This document shows positions 24,218 through 32,839 of a DNA stretch of 36,939 nt, one piece after another. This stretch comes from Gemmatimonadota bacterium (GTDB lineage Bacteria; Gemmatimonadota; Gemmatimonadetes; Gemmatimonadales; Gemmatimonadaceae), in contig JAJTGR010000023.1 in assembly GCA_021299375.1 (NCBI GenBank), positions 1-36,939 on the forward strand, read 5' to 3'. Position 1 is the stretch's first letter. Every line of letters begins with the position of its first letter. The translations under genes and the position numbers were made by a program. The notes under the pieces were generated by a model. That model was not told the DNA's origin. It saw only the letters and a list, made by a program, of their open reading frames with translations, and did no database searches.

Positions 24218-25576
24218 ATGCCCTTCTCCCCCCCCGTGCCGGACGACGACGCCACGTTCCGCCGCATCGCCTGGCGCCTGCTGCCGCTGCTGTTCCTGTG
24301 CTACGTGGTGGCGTTCCTCGACCGCGTCAACGTGGGATTCGCCAAGCTGCAGATGACCGCCGAGCTGCAGTGGTCGGACACGGTGTACGGCTTCGGTGCG
24401 GGCATCTTCTTCCTCGGCTACTTCCTGTTCGAGGTACCCAGCAACCTGCTGCTGCAGCGGGTAGGGGCGCGACGGTGGATTGCGCGCATCATGGTGACGT
24501 GGGCGATCGTGTCGGGGGCGTTCGCGGTGGTGGACCGGCTGCCGTGGGGCCCGATGCCGGCCTGGTTCGGCGTGGCGCCGTCGGTGTTCGGCTTCTACAC
24601 GCTGCGCCTGCTGCTCGGCGTGGCGGAGGCGGGATTCTTTCCCGGCATCGTGCTGTACCTCACCTACTGGTTTCCCACGGCGCGCCGGGCGCGGGCCTTT
24701 GCGCGCTTCATGACCGCGGTGGCGATCGCGAACGTGGTGGGCGCGCCGCTGTCGGGGTGGATCATGGACACGTTCAACGGGGTGGGCGCCTGGGCCGGAT
24801 GGCGCTGGCTGTTCGTGCTCGAGAGCGTCCCCTCCATGCTCATGGGTTTCGCAGTGCTGCTGCTGCTCCCCGACTCGCCGGCATCGGCAACCTGGCTGCG
24901 TGACGACGAACGGGCGCGGGTGGCCGCGCGGTTGGCGGAGGACCGGGCGGCGGCGGTGGCCGGCGATCGGTCGCCGACGAGCGTCCGCGAGGCGCTCTCG
25001 AGCGGGCGCGTGTGGGCGCTGGCGTTCGTGTACTTCACCAGTGCGCTGGCGCTGTATGGCGTGAACTTCTGGATGCCCACGATCATCCAGGAGCTGGGCG
25101 TCGCGAAGACGGCATACCTGCGCATCGGCCTGCTCACCATGATTCCGTGGGGGGTGGCGGTGGTGGCGATGACGCTCTGGGGCGCACACTCCGACCGCAC
25201 GGGCGAACGGCGCTGGCACGTGGCCGGCGCGCTGGCGGTCACGGCCAGCGGCCTGGCGCTGCTGGCGGTGGTCGGCACGGCGGTCGTGCCGTCGATGCTG
25301 GCGCTCACCCTGGTGTCGGCCGGCGTGCTGTCGGCCATGTGTACGTTCTGGTCGATCCCGACCGCCTTCCTGCGCGGGTCGGCCGCCGCCGCCGGCATTG
25401 CCTGGATCAACAGCATCGGCAACCTCGGGGGACATTTCGGCCCGGACCTGATCGGCCGAGTGCGCGACGCCACCGGCGGCTCGGCGGGGGCGTTCCTGAC
25501 CCTCGCCGCGCTCGTGGCGTCGGGGTCGGTGGTGGTGCTGCTGGTGGCGCGGACGGGGCAGGTGGCCGGACGGTGA
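24218..25576 (+). CDS. MFS transporter, anion:cation symporter (ACS) family
   Basis: A 452-residue 12-helix inner-membrane transporter. The opening RIAWRLLPLLFLCYVVAFLD followed by RVNVGFAKLQM is the signature of the ACS family (GudP/ExuT/phthalate-type), which imports organic anions such as sugar acids, tartrate or allantoate-like compounds with H+ or Na+. Family features also include FEVPSNLLLQRVGARRWIAR, GVAEAGFFPGIVLYLTYWFP and the second-half start FVYFTSALALYGVNFWMPTI. It converges on the FAD oxidoreductase gene, with a large hairpin between. Context suggests uptake of a substrate or product linked to the amino-acid enzymes downstream, but the substrate cannot be told from sequence. Confidence 0.92.
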   Translation: MPFSPPVPDDDATFRRIAWRLLPLLFLCYVVAFLDRVNVGFAKLQMTAELQWSDTVYGFGAGIFFLGYFLFEVPSNLLLQRVGARRWIARIMVTWAIVSGAFAVVDRLPWGPMPAWFGVAPSVFGFYTLRLLLGVAEAGFFPGIVLYLTYWFPTARRARAFARFMTAVAIANVVGAPLSGWIMDTFNGVGAWAGWRWLFVLESVPSMLMGFAVLLLLPDSPASATWLRDDERARVAARLAEDRAAAVAGDRSPTSVREALSSGRVWALAFVYFTSALALYGVNFWMPTIIQELGVAKTAYLRIGLLTMIPWGVAVVAMTLWGAHSDRTGERRWHVAGALAVTASGLALLAVVGTAVVPSMLALTLVSAGVLSAMCTFWSIPTAFLRGSAAAAGIAWINSIGNLGGHFGPDLIGRVRDATGGSAGAFLTLAALVASGSVVVLLVARTGQVAGR

Positions 25577-25581
25577 TCCCA

Positions 25582-25642
25582 ACGTGGGAATCCCGATCAT
25601 GCTCGGAATTCCGACATCCGAGCCCCATCGGGACTCCCACGT
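25582..25642. repeat. 61-nt imperfect inverted repeat between convergent genes
   Basis: Arms 25582-25597 and 25627-25642 pair over 16 positions with one mismatch (ACGTGGGAATCCCGAT versus the reverse complement of ATCGGGACTCCCACGT). After a 3-by-3 internal loop, 25601-25607 (GCTCGGA) pairs with 25617-25623 (TCCGAGC) around a 9-nt loop. It starts 5 bp after the MFS stop and ends 15 bp before the FAD gene stop. It could be a bidirectional terminator or a REP-like element. No T-run follows on either side. Confidence 0.65.
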
Positions 25643-25657
25643 CGGGCTCCCCGCTGA

Positions 25658-26896
25658 TCAAATCACATTCTGTTCTCTGAGTGGCCGCCCTTCGGCGATG
25701 CGATCGACGCGCAGTGGCGACAGGTCGAGCGTGAGGTACTGCCCGGTCACGATCAGCTCCGCGAGCCCGCGCCCCACCGCCGGCGCCTGTTGCAGCCCGT
25801 GCCCGGAGAAGCCGCAGGCCGTGTAGGCATTGCCGTACGGTGCGAGCCGCCCCACGAGGCCGTTGTGGTCGAAGTCGTTCATCTCGTAGTAGCCCGCCCA
25901 GCTCGACGTGACCTTGAGGCGATCGAACGCCGGCACACGCGCTGCGAGCGCTGGCCAGATGACGTCGTCGAAGAGGCCGTGGTCCACCTGATCCAGCGGC
26001 ATCTCGTCCGCGTCGTCGCCGCGCGGTGGGGCCCCGCAGAGAAACTGGCCGCGCTGCAGCTCGGGGCGAAACCACATGCCCGACGGGTCGATGAGCAGCG
26101 GCGCATCGCGCAGGTCGACGTCGGCCTCGAAGGCAAACACATCGCGCTTGCGTGCATGCACGGGAAGGGTGACACCCAACGGGGCCGAGACGGCAGCCGA
26201 CCAGGCACCGGCGGCAATGACCACGGCATCACAGGGAAAGACGCGGCCACTGCGCGCCGTCACCTCGGTGACGCGGACAGCGCTGCCCTGCCCATCGACC
26301 GTGAAGCCGGTCGCCTCTTCCTCCACGAAGTGCACGCCGCTGGCCACGGCCGCCCGGCGGAACGCCTGCATGGCGGCGTAGCCGTCGAACCATCCCTCGC
26401 CGCTGGTCGCGGTGGAGAGTCCGAGGGAGCCGAGTGTGAGCCCGTCCGTGGACAGCCAGGGGAAGCGCTGGGCGAGCGCTGTCGGGTCGAGCAGGGCCGT
26501 GTGTACCGCGTATTCCGCCTGCAGGGCGTGCTGTGCCCGTAGCACCTGCGCCCCGGCGTCGCTGGCGGCAAGGTAGAGGTAGCCCGGCTCCACGAGGCCG
26601 ATGCTCGGGGCGTCATCGCCCACGGCCAGTTCGGTACTGATGCGGCGATAGAACGCGAGGCTGTCCTGCGACAGCCGGATGTTGATGGCGGTCGAGAATT
26701 GCTGGCGGATGGCACACGCCGACAGCGCGCTCGACGCGCGGGCATACGAGGCATCGCGCTCGAGCACGGTGACGCGGACGCCGTGCGCTCGGGCGAGAAA
26801 CCAGGCGGTGGCGGCGCCCATGACCCCCCCGCCGACGATGGCCACGTGCATCGGGCGATGCCACTCGCCTGTGTCCCCGGTTTGCTGACTGCGCAT
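25658..26896 (-). CDS. FAD-dependent amino-acid oxidase-like (DAO family) oxidoreductase
   Basis: A 412-residue flavoenzyme of the DAO family (D-amino acid/sarcosine/glycine oxidase and dehydrogenase, FOXRED1-like). The FAD-binding Rossmann motif is HVAIVGGGVMGAATAWFLAR (GxGxxG at residues 22-27), with the ribose-binding acid in VTVLERD. Further family features are the FAD-contact region DAVVIAAGAWS and the C-terminal ACGFSGHGLQQAPAVGRGLA. The start could be ATG at 26896 or at 26851, the latter directly before the Rossmann strand; neither has a strong ribosome-binding site. It oxidises an amine to an imine that hydrolyses to a keto acid; the substrate is unknown. It is divergent, with only 38 bp, from the ornithine cyclodeaminase gene, which suggests shared regulation. 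Confidence 0.88.
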   Translation of the reverse strand: MRSQQTGDTGEWHRPMHVAIVGGGVMGAATAWFLARAHGVRVTVLERDASYARASSALSACAIRQQFSTAINIRLSQDSLAFYRRISTELAVGDDAPSIGLVEPGYLYLAASDAGAQVLRAQHALQAEYAVHTALLDPTALAQRFPWLSTDGLTLGSLGLSTATSGEGWFDGYAAMQAFRRAAVASGVHFVEEEATGFTVDGQGSAVRVTEVTARSGRVFPCDAVVIAAGAWSAAVSAPLGVTLPVHARKRDVFAFEADVDLRDAPLLIDPSGMWFRPELQRGQFLCGAPPRGDDADEMPLDQVDHGLFDDVIWPALAARVPAFDRLKVTSSWAGYYEMNDFDHNGLVGRLAPYGNAYTACGFSGHGLQQAPAVGRGLAELIVTGQYLTLDLSPLRVDRIAEGRPLREQNVI

Positions 26897-26915
26897 GGTG
26901 CACCATCCGGCGGGC

Positions 26916-26925
26916 GGAGGAGGAG
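26916..26925 (+). promoter_or_regulatory. Strong Shine-Dalgarno that sets the cyclodeaminase start
   Basis: GGAGGAGGAG lies 9 nt before the ATG at 26935 and supports that start over the in-frame GTG at 26974, which has no comparable site. A TAGAAT at 26931-26936 overlaps this start and could instead be a -10 box for a shorter transcript beginning near 26943. Confidence 0.6.
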
Positions 26926-26934
26926 CGTGATAGA

Positions 26935-27921
26935 ATGGGAGAGCGGGTCGACCTGAACGAAGCGGACGGTAACGTGGTGACACAACTCCCGGCAGATCAG
27001 GTCCATGCGGCTCTGGACTGGCTGCCCCTCATGGCGGCGCTCGAGGCGGCGTTTCTCGCGCCGCCCACCGCCCCCGTGCGGCATATGGACGCGCTGTCGC
27101 CGACCGACGCGCTGCTGTGCATGCCCGCCTGGAACGCCACCGCGCTCGGCATCAAGCTCGTCACGGTCATTCCCTCGGCGCCGCTGCACGGCGGCCGCAC
27201 GGTGGACGCCACCTACCTGCTGCTCGACCGCGCCACGGGGGCGCCGCGCGCGCTGCTCGACGGCGAGGCGTTGACGGTGCGGCGCACGGCGGCCACCTCG
27301 GCGCTGGCGGCGCGCGCGTTGGCCCGTGCCGATGCGACCACGCTGCTCATGGTGGGCACCGGGCGCCTCGCGCCGTGGATGGTGCGGGCCCATGTGGCCG
27401 CGCGGCCGACGTTGCAGCGTGTACTGGTGTGGGGGCGCGACGGCGACGCGGCGGGGCGTCTGGCCGAGCTGCTGCAACGCGAGGGAATCCCGGCCGCCGC
27501 CGCGATGCGGCTGCCCGACGCCGTGGCCGAGGCGGACATCGTGTGCTGTGCCACCACGGCCTCAGCACCCGTCGTGCACGGCGGCTGGCTGCGTCCCGGC
27601 ACCCATCTCGATCTCGTCGGCGCCTTCACGCCGCAGATGCGGGAAGTGGACGCGGCGGCCGTTGTGCGCGCCCGCGTGGTGGTGGACGTGCTGGCGAGTG
27701 CGCTGGCCGAGGCCGGCGACCTGCTCCAGCCGTTGGCCGCCGGTGCGATCGACCGCGCCCACGTGCTCGGCGATCTCGGCTTGCTCCTGCGTGGCGCCTG
27801 CCTCGGCCGCACCAACGCCCAGGACATCACGCTGTTCAAGTCCGTTGGCCATGCCCTCGAGGATCTGGCGGCGGCGCAGCTGGCGCTCCATCGTCTCGAG
27901 GTCCGGCTCTCCACCCCCTGA
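26935..27921 (+). CDS. Ornithine cyclodeaminase/mu-crystallin family protein
   Basis: A 328-residue NAD(P)-binding protein of the OCD/mu-crystallin family. Members deaminate ornithine to proline or reduce cyclic and linear ketimines (for example delta1-pyrroline/piperideine-2-carboxylate). Family features: ALGIKLVTVIPSAP (K74), LLDRATGAPRALLDGEALTV, RRTAATSALAARALA, MVGTGRLAPWMVRAH (Rossmann turn, with Arg instead of the usual Gln) and CATTASAPVVHGGWLRPGTH followed by LDLVGAFTP. The first 15 residues are extra relative to many members; GTG at 26974 is an alternative start. It forms a tight operon with the deacylase (5 bp gap). With the divergent FAD enzyme, it suggests imine or amino-acid metabolism. 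Confidence 0.88.
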   Translation: MGERVDLNEADGNVVTQLPADQVHAALDWLPLMAALEAAFLAPPTAPVRHMDALSPTDALLCMPAWNATALGIKLVTVIPSAPLHGGRTVDATYLLLDRATGAPRALLDGEALTVRRTAATSALAARALARADATTLLMVGTGRLAPWMVRAHVAARPTLQRVLVWGRDGDAAGRLAELLQREGIPAAAAMRLPDAVAEADIVCCATTASAPVVHGGWLRPGTHLDLVGAFTPQMREVDAAAVVRARVVVDVLASALAEAGDLLQPLAAGAIDRAHVLGDLGLLLRGACLGRTNAQDITLFKSVGHALEDLAAAQLALHRLEVRLSTP

Positions 27922-27926
27922 CCGTC

Positions 27927-29513
27927 ATGTCGCGCATCCCGTTGTCGCGGGCGCTCGCCCCGCTGCTGGTCCATCTGTCGCTGCTGGCCGGCAGGGCCGA
28001 CGCGCAGCGTGCCGATACCCTCGACGTGCTCCTCACCGGCGGGACGGTCTACGCCGGTACCGGCACCGATCCTCGCACGGCGGCCGTGGGCATTCGCGGC
28101 GACCGGATCGTGTTCGTGGGCGATGTGCCGCGCGGCACGGTGGCCCGGCAGCGCATCGACGCGCGCGGACTCATCGTGGCCCCGGGCTTCATCGACCCGC
28201 ACACGCACGCCTACGAGGGGCTGCCGAGGCTCGACGCGATGCAGCGCCGGAACGCCGCATCGCTGATGCAGGGCGTCACCACGGTGGTGCTGGGTGCCGA
28301 CGGGCGCGGTCCGGTGCGCGTGCGGGACGTCCTCGATTCGGCACAGGCGCTTGGCCTTGGTACCAACACCTATGCGATGGCCGGCTTCGGCACCGCGCGC
28401 AGCCTCGTGATGGGCGCGTCGTCGGCGCCGGCCTCGTCGGCCCAGGTGGATTCCATGCGCCGCCTGATCACGCGGGCCATGGAGGAAGGCGCGTATGGCG
28501 TGGGGTCGGGGCTGTTCTATGCGCCGCAGTCGTATGCCTCCACCGACGAGGTGATCGCCGTGGTGTCGGCCGCGAAACCCTTCGGCGGCGTGTACGACAC
28601 GCACCAGCGCGATGAGAGCTCGTACACCATCGGGCTGTTGGCCTCGGTGCGAGAAAGCATCCGCATTGGCTGCGAGTCGGGGCTGACCGCCAACATCGGG
28701 CACATCAAGGCGCTCGGCGTGGATGTATGGGGCACGGCAGACCGTGTGCTCGCCATCATGCGCGAGGCGCGTGCCCGTGGGTGCACGGTGACGGCGGACC
28801 AGTACCCGTGGACCGCGAGCGGGACCAGTCTCGCCGCCGCGCTGCTGCCGCGGTGGGCTGAAGCCGGCGGGCGTGACTCCCTGCGCCTGCGGGCCACCGA
28901 TCCGACGCTCCGCGCACGGCTGCTGGCCGACATGCGCGAGAACCTGCGCCGCCGCGGCGGGGACACGACGCTGCTGCTGATCAATGGCAGTGCGAAGGCC
29001 GCGCCCTACATTGGCCGGACGCTCGCGCAGGTGGCGCAGGCCGCCGGCGCACCGGCTGTGGAGACGGCGCTCGACCTCGTAGTGCGCGGCCTCGACATGG
29101 GCGTGGCCTCGTTCAACATGACGGAGCGTGACATCGAGACGTTCATGCGTGACCCGTTCGTGATGACCAGCTCCGACGGGTCGTCCGGGCATCCGCGGCT
29201 GTACGGCACCTACCCGCGCAAGATCCGGCGCTATGTGCTCGACAAGCCCGTCATCAGCATGGCACGCATGATCGAGAGTTCATCGTCGCAGGTGGCGCGC
29301 ACGTATGGGCTGGTTGATCGCGGCGTACTGCGCGCCGGGGCCTTTGCCGATGTGATTGCGTTCGACCCGCAGACCATCCGTGACGAAGCGACGTACACCG
29401 AGCCCACGAAGCTCGCCACCGGCATGCGCTGGGTGTTCGTGAATGGCGTGGCGGCCGTGCAGGAGGGGGGGCTCACGGGGGCGATGGCGGGGCGGGCGTT
29501 GCGGAGGCGCTGA
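27927..29513 (+). CDS. Exported N-acyl-D-amino-acid deacylase (D-aminoacylase-like amidohydrolase)
   Basis: A 528-residue amidohydrolase of the D-aminoacylase/dihydroorotase-like group, which removes acyl groups from N-acyl-D-amino acids. Zinc-site motifs are present: H92-T-H94 in GFIDPHTHAYEG, H226 in YDTHQRDES, H259 in NIGHIKALG, and the catalytic aspartate D417 in MTSSDGSSGHP. The C-terminal VDRGVLRAGAFADVIAFDPQ is the usual closing strand. A signal peptide (ALAPLLVHLSLLAGRADAQ) indicates export, unlike the classical cytosolic D-aminoacylases. It begins 5 bp after the cyclodeaminase stop and is followed by susC. The stop lies in an 11-bp tandem duplication (29505-29526). The exact acyl and amino-acid preference is unknown. 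Confidence 0.88.
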   Translation: MSRIPLSRALAPLLVHLSLLAGRADAQRADTLDVLLTGGTVYAGTGTDPRTAAVGIRGDRIVFVGDVPRGTVARQRIDARGLIVAPGFIDPHTHAYEGLPRLDAMQRRNAASLMQGVTTVVLGADGRGPVRVRDVLDSAQALGLGTNTYAMAGFGTARSLVMGASSAPASSAQVDSMRRLITRAMEEGAYGVGSGLFYAPQSYASTDEVIAVVSAAKPFGGVYDTHQRDESSYTIGLLASVRESIRIGCESGLTANIGHIKALGVDVWGTADRVLAIMREARARGCTVTADQYPWTASGTSLAAALLPRWAEAGGRDSLRLRATDPTLRARLLADMRENLRRRGGDTTLLLINGSAKAAPYIGRTLAQVAQAAGAPAVETALDLVVRGLDMGVASFNMTERDIETFMRDPFVMTSSDGSSGHPRLYGTYPRKIRRYVLDKPVISMARMIESSSSQVARTYGLVDRGVLRAGAFADVIAFDPQTIRDEATYTEPTKLATGMRWVFVNGVAAVQEGGLTGAMAGRALRRR

Positions 29514-29546
29514 GCAGGCGCTGAGCAGGCTCCTCCGTCGTGCCGA

Positions 29547-29585
29547 CCCCGCGTCGGGAAGCGCGGGGAGTGGGGAGCGCTTCCC
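29547..29585 (+). promoter_or_regulatory. Two overlapping, mutually exclusive hairpins before susC
   Basis: Hairpin A: CCCCGCG (29547-29553) pairs with CGCGGGG (29562-29568). Hairpin B: GGGAAGCGC (29556-29564) pairs with GCGCTTCCC (29577-29585). They share 29562-29564, so only one can form. No T-run follows, so neither is a clear intrinsic terminator. They may end the deacylase transcript or act in a leader RNA; this is inference. Confidence 0.35.
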
Positions 29586-29657
29586 CGTAGCAGGAGGCCA
29601 CGGATTGGTGCCGCGTGTCCCTACGGGAGTGGCGGTCACGTCGTCTCGCTGTATTGT

Positions 29658-29669
29658 TGGGGATCCCCA
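29658..29669. promoter_or_regulatory. Operator-like palindrome TGGGGATCCCCA before susC
   Basis: A perfect 12-bp palindrome directly after an AT-rich TATTGT (29652-29657, a 4-of-6 -10 match) and 17 bp before the susC ATG at 29687. The place suits a repressor site overlapping the transcription start. No regulator gene is adjacent, so the binding protein is unknown. Confidence 0.35.
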
Positions 29670-29686
29670 CCCCTCCCGGAGGACTG

Positions 29687-32600
29687 ATGGTTCCACGATT
29701 GGCCGCGGCACTCACGTTCGCGGCGCTGCTGGTAGGCGTTCCCCACGCCGCACCGGTGCTGGCACAGGGAGGCACTGTCGGTCGGTTGACCGGTGTCGTG
29801 TCGGACACGGCCACGGGCCAGCCCCTGCAGAGCGTCCAGCTGTTTCTTGCGCGCGGCACGACCCGTCTCGAGGCGCGCACGGCGGCCGACGGCCGCTACC
29901 TCTTTCCGAACGTCCCGGCGGGCACCTACGGGCTCGAGGTCATTCGTCTGGGCTATCGCCGCGTGGTGCGCTCGAACCTCGTCGTTGGCGCGGGGGCGAC
30001 GCTCACCTACGATCTCCGGATGGAGGCCGCGGCGCTCAACCTGCAGGCGGTCGTCACCACCGGCGTTGTCGATCCGACCAGCGGGACGCGGGTGCCCTTC
30101 TCCGTCGGGCGCGTGACGGCCGAAGATGCGCCGGTGCCCGCGACCAACGCCCTCGAGACCATTCAGGGCAAGATCGCCGGCGTGAGCGTGGTGCCCACGG
30201 GCCAGGCGGGCAGTGGCACCAACATCCAGCTGCGGACGCCGACGTCCATCAGCAAGTCGAACTCGCCACTCGTGGTGGTTGATGGCGTCATCCAGACGCA
30301 GTCGTTCGACGCCGCCAGCGCCGACCTGCAGTCGATGGACATCGAGAGCGTCGAGGTGGTGAAGGGTGCCGCGGCTGCCTCGCTGTACGGCTCGCGCGCG
30401 TCGGCGGGTGTCATCCAGATTCGCACGCGCCGCGGCAACAACGTGGCGGAGGGCGCCACCCGGTTCACCGTGCGCTCGGAGTACGGCTCCAACTCGCTGC
30501 CGCGCACGGTGGACTGGTCCAACCAGCACTTCTTCCTTGCCGACGAGACCGGCGCCTACGTGAACGCGACCGGCCAGCGGGTGCCGCGCGAACAGCGGGT
30601 GCCGCGCCCGGCGTACGAACGGTTCCAGGACCGCCCCTACGCGCCCGGGACCTACTACAACCAGGTCGACGAGTTCTTCGACCCGGGCAACTTCGCGCGC
30701 AACTCACTCAACATCGCGCAGAATGGCGGCAAGACCAACTGGTTCTTCTCGTACGTCAACTCGCGCGAGGACGGCGTCGTCCTGAACAGCGGGCGCTACG
30801 ACCAGAACGACTTCCGCCTCAACCTCGACCACCGGCCGCGCAGCGACCTGCAGTTCGGCGTGAGTTCGTACTACAGCCGGTCGAAGCGCCAGAACCTCTA
30901 CGGCGACACGTTCTTCGACCTCATCAATCAGGCGCCGGACGTGAACCTGCGCCAGCCCGATCCGGACGGCACGCCGTACATCTTCCAGCCCGACTTCGAG
31001 GGGCGTGAGGAGAACCCGCTGTACGTGCTGTCCACCGAGCGGAACAACCGCAACCGCGCCCGCCTGCAGGGGAGTCTCGAGGCGCGCTACACGCCGCGCT
31101 CGTGGCTCACGGTGGACGGCAACCTGAGCTACGACCGGTCTGACCGGAACAACGACTTCTTCCTCGACCAGGGCGTGAAGACCGAGGGCTACGGCAATGG
31201 GGGGCCGGGTGAGATCTCGCGCTTCAACGGCACCACCAACGCGCTCAACGCCTCGCTGTCGGCCAACCTGCTCAAGAAGGTCGGTGACTTCACGCTGCGC
31301 AGCACGCTGCGTGGCCTCATGGAGAGCGAGACCAACAACACGACCAGCGCCAGCGGCCAGATCTTCGCCACCCCCGGCGTGAACAGCCTGAACAACGCCA
31401 CGCAGCGCTTCATCTCGTCGATCAGCGAGACGATCAGGACCAACTCCTTCTTCCTGAGCGGCGCCGCCGACTACCAGGGCAAGCTCATCGTCGACGGCCT
31501 CGCCCGTCGCGACGGCAGTTCGCTCTTCGGCCCTGAAGAGCAGGAGAACTGGTTCTACCGCGTCAGCGGGGCCTACCGCCTCTCCGAGGAAGGCTGGTTC
31601 CCGCTCAAGTCGGTGTTCAGCGAGTTCAAGGTGCGTGCCTCGCAAGGCACCGCCGGTGGACGCCCCGACTTCAACGACCAGTACGAGACGTTCAACTTCG
31701 TGGAAGGCGGCGGCCTGGTGAAGCAGAACCTCGGCAACCGCTTCCTCAAGCCCGAGTTCTCGAAGGAAACCGAGATCGGCATCGATGCCATCATCAAGAA
31801 CCGGTACTCGCTCCAGCTGTCACGCGCGAAGCAGACGACCACCGACCAGCTCATCCTGATCCCGCTGGCGGGGTACTTCGGCTACGCCAACCAGTGGCAG
31901 AACGCCGGCACGGTCACGGGCAACTCGTGGGAAGGCACGTTCGAGGCACAGCTCATCCGCAAGCCCAACTTCACGTGGCGCGCCGGCGTGGTGGCCGACC
32001 GCAATCGCAACCGGATCACCGAGTTCAACCGGTCGTGCTTCACCACCAATACCATCGCCTTCCGGTGCGCCGGTGAGACGCTGGGCAACATGTACGGCTT
32101 CGCCTTCATGCGCGATCCGAGCCAGCTGCCGGCCAGCGTCGGTGCGCGGGCCAACGAGTTCCAGGTGAACGACGAGGGGCTCCTGGTGTGGGTGGGTGCC
32201 GGCAATCAGTACACCGACGGCGAGACCAAGCGCCTCTGGGGCACCAGCGCCACCATCGGCAACGGCGTGTATCGCTGGGGGCAGCCCATCACGGCGGTGG
32301 ACTCGTTGGGCAACGCGGCCGTGGTGCGCATTGGCGACGGCAACCCCAGGTTCCGCTACGGCATCTCCAACACCATCGGCTGGCGCAGCGTGCAGCTGTT
32401 CATGCTGTGGGATGCGCAGGTGGGTGGCGACGTGTACAACCAGACGCGCCAGCGCATGTACCAGTACGGCCGTCACACCGATGTCGACCAGGCCGGCAAG
32501 CCGCAGGAGCTCAAGAAGACCACCGACTATTACGTGGCCCTCTACGCGGCCAACAGTCCGACCGACTGGTTCGTCGAGGACGCCAGCTTCGTCAAACTGC

Positions 32601-32821
32601 GTGAGCTGTCGCTCAAGTACCGTCTGCCGCGCAGCTTCAACGCCGCCCTGGCGCGCCTCGGCGCCAACCAGGCGTCGCTGTCGCTCATCGGCCGCAACCT
32701 GCTCACCTTCACGAGCTACAAGGGCTACGACCCCGAGGTGGGCACCGTGCTCAATCGGTTTGACAGCTTCGACTACCCGCGCTACCGCACGGTGACGGGC
32801 AGTGTCGAGATCATCTTCTGA
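29687..32821 (+). CDS. SusC/RagA family TonB-dependent outer-membrane transporter
   Basis: A 1044-residue outer-membrane receptor that imports ligands with TonB energy together with the SusD-like lipoprotein that follows 18 bp later. After a signal peptide ending at VLAQ there is a carboxypeptidase-regulatory-like beta domain (GRLTGVVSDTATGQPLQSVQ, then TAADGRYLFPNVPAGTYGLE). The plug follows (TIQGKIAGVSVVPTGQAGSG, VVVDGVIQ), with the SusC signature VVKGAAAASLYGSRASAGVI and then IQIRTRRG. The 22-strand barrel occupies the rest and ends YRTVTGSVEIIF with a terminal Phe. The start ATG has GGAGG 5 nt upstream. SusCD pairs import glycans or peptides; the neighbouring deacylase suggests a peptide or amino-acid-derived ligand, but this is not shown by sequence. 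Confidence 0.95.
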   Translation: MVPRLAAALTFAALLVGVPHAAPVLAQGGTVGRLTGVVSDTATGQPLQSVQLFLARGTTRLEARTAADGRYLFPNVPAGTYGLEVIRLGYRRVVRSNLVVGAGATLTYDLRMEAAALNLQAVVTTGVVDPTSGTRVPFSVGRVTAEDAPVPATNALETIQGKIAGVSVVPTGQAGSGTNIQLRTPTSISKSNSPLVVVDGVIQTQSFDAASADLQSMDIESVEVVKGAAAASLYGSRASAGVIQIRTRRGNNVAEGATRFTVRSEYGSNSLPRTVDWSNQHFFLADETGAYVNATGQRVPREQRVPRPAYERFQDRPYAPGTYYNQVDEFFDPGNFARNSLNIAQNGGKTNWFFSYVNSREDGVVLNSGRYDQNDFRLNLDHRPRSDLQFGVSSYYSRSKRQNLYGDTFFDLINQAPDVNLRQPDPDGTPYIFQPDFEGREENPLYVLSTERNNRNRARLQGSLEARYTPRSWLTVDGNLSYDRSDRNNDFFLDQGVKTEGYGNGGPGEISRFNGTTNALNASLSANLLKKVGDFTLRSTLRGLMESETNNTTSASGQIFATPGVNSLNNATQRFISSISETIRTNSFFLSGAADYQGKLIVDGLARRDGSSLFGPEEQENWFYRVSGAYRLSEEGWFPLKSVFSEFKVRASQGTAGGRPDFNDQYETFNFVEGGGLVKQNLGNRFLKPEFSKETEIGIDAIIKNRYSLQLSRAKQTTTDQLILIPLAGYFGYANQWQNAGTVTGNSWEGTFEAQLIRKPNFTWRAGVVADRNRNRITEFNRSCFTTNTIAFRCAGETLGNMYGFAFMRDPSQLPASVGARANEFQVNDEGLLVWVGAGNQYTDGETKRLWGTSATIGNGVYRWGQPITAVDSLGNAAVVRIGDGNPRFRYGISNTIGWRSVQLFMLWDAQVGGDVYNQTRQRMYQYGRHTDVDQAGKPQELKKTTDYYVALYAANSPTDWFVEDASFVKLRELSLKYRLPRSFNAALARLGANQASLSLIGRNLLTFTSYKGYDPEVGTVLNRFDSFDYPRYRTVTGSVEIIF

Positions 32822-32839
32822 CCGGCGAGCCACGATCCC

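Noticed and set aside
21530-25600. A 1356-residue open frame on the minus strand leading into ridA
   Set aside because: Everything before 21916 is a Gln/Arg/His-rich shadow of the HDOD and MFS genes and overlaps the rhomboid gene; only the last 128 residues are RidA.
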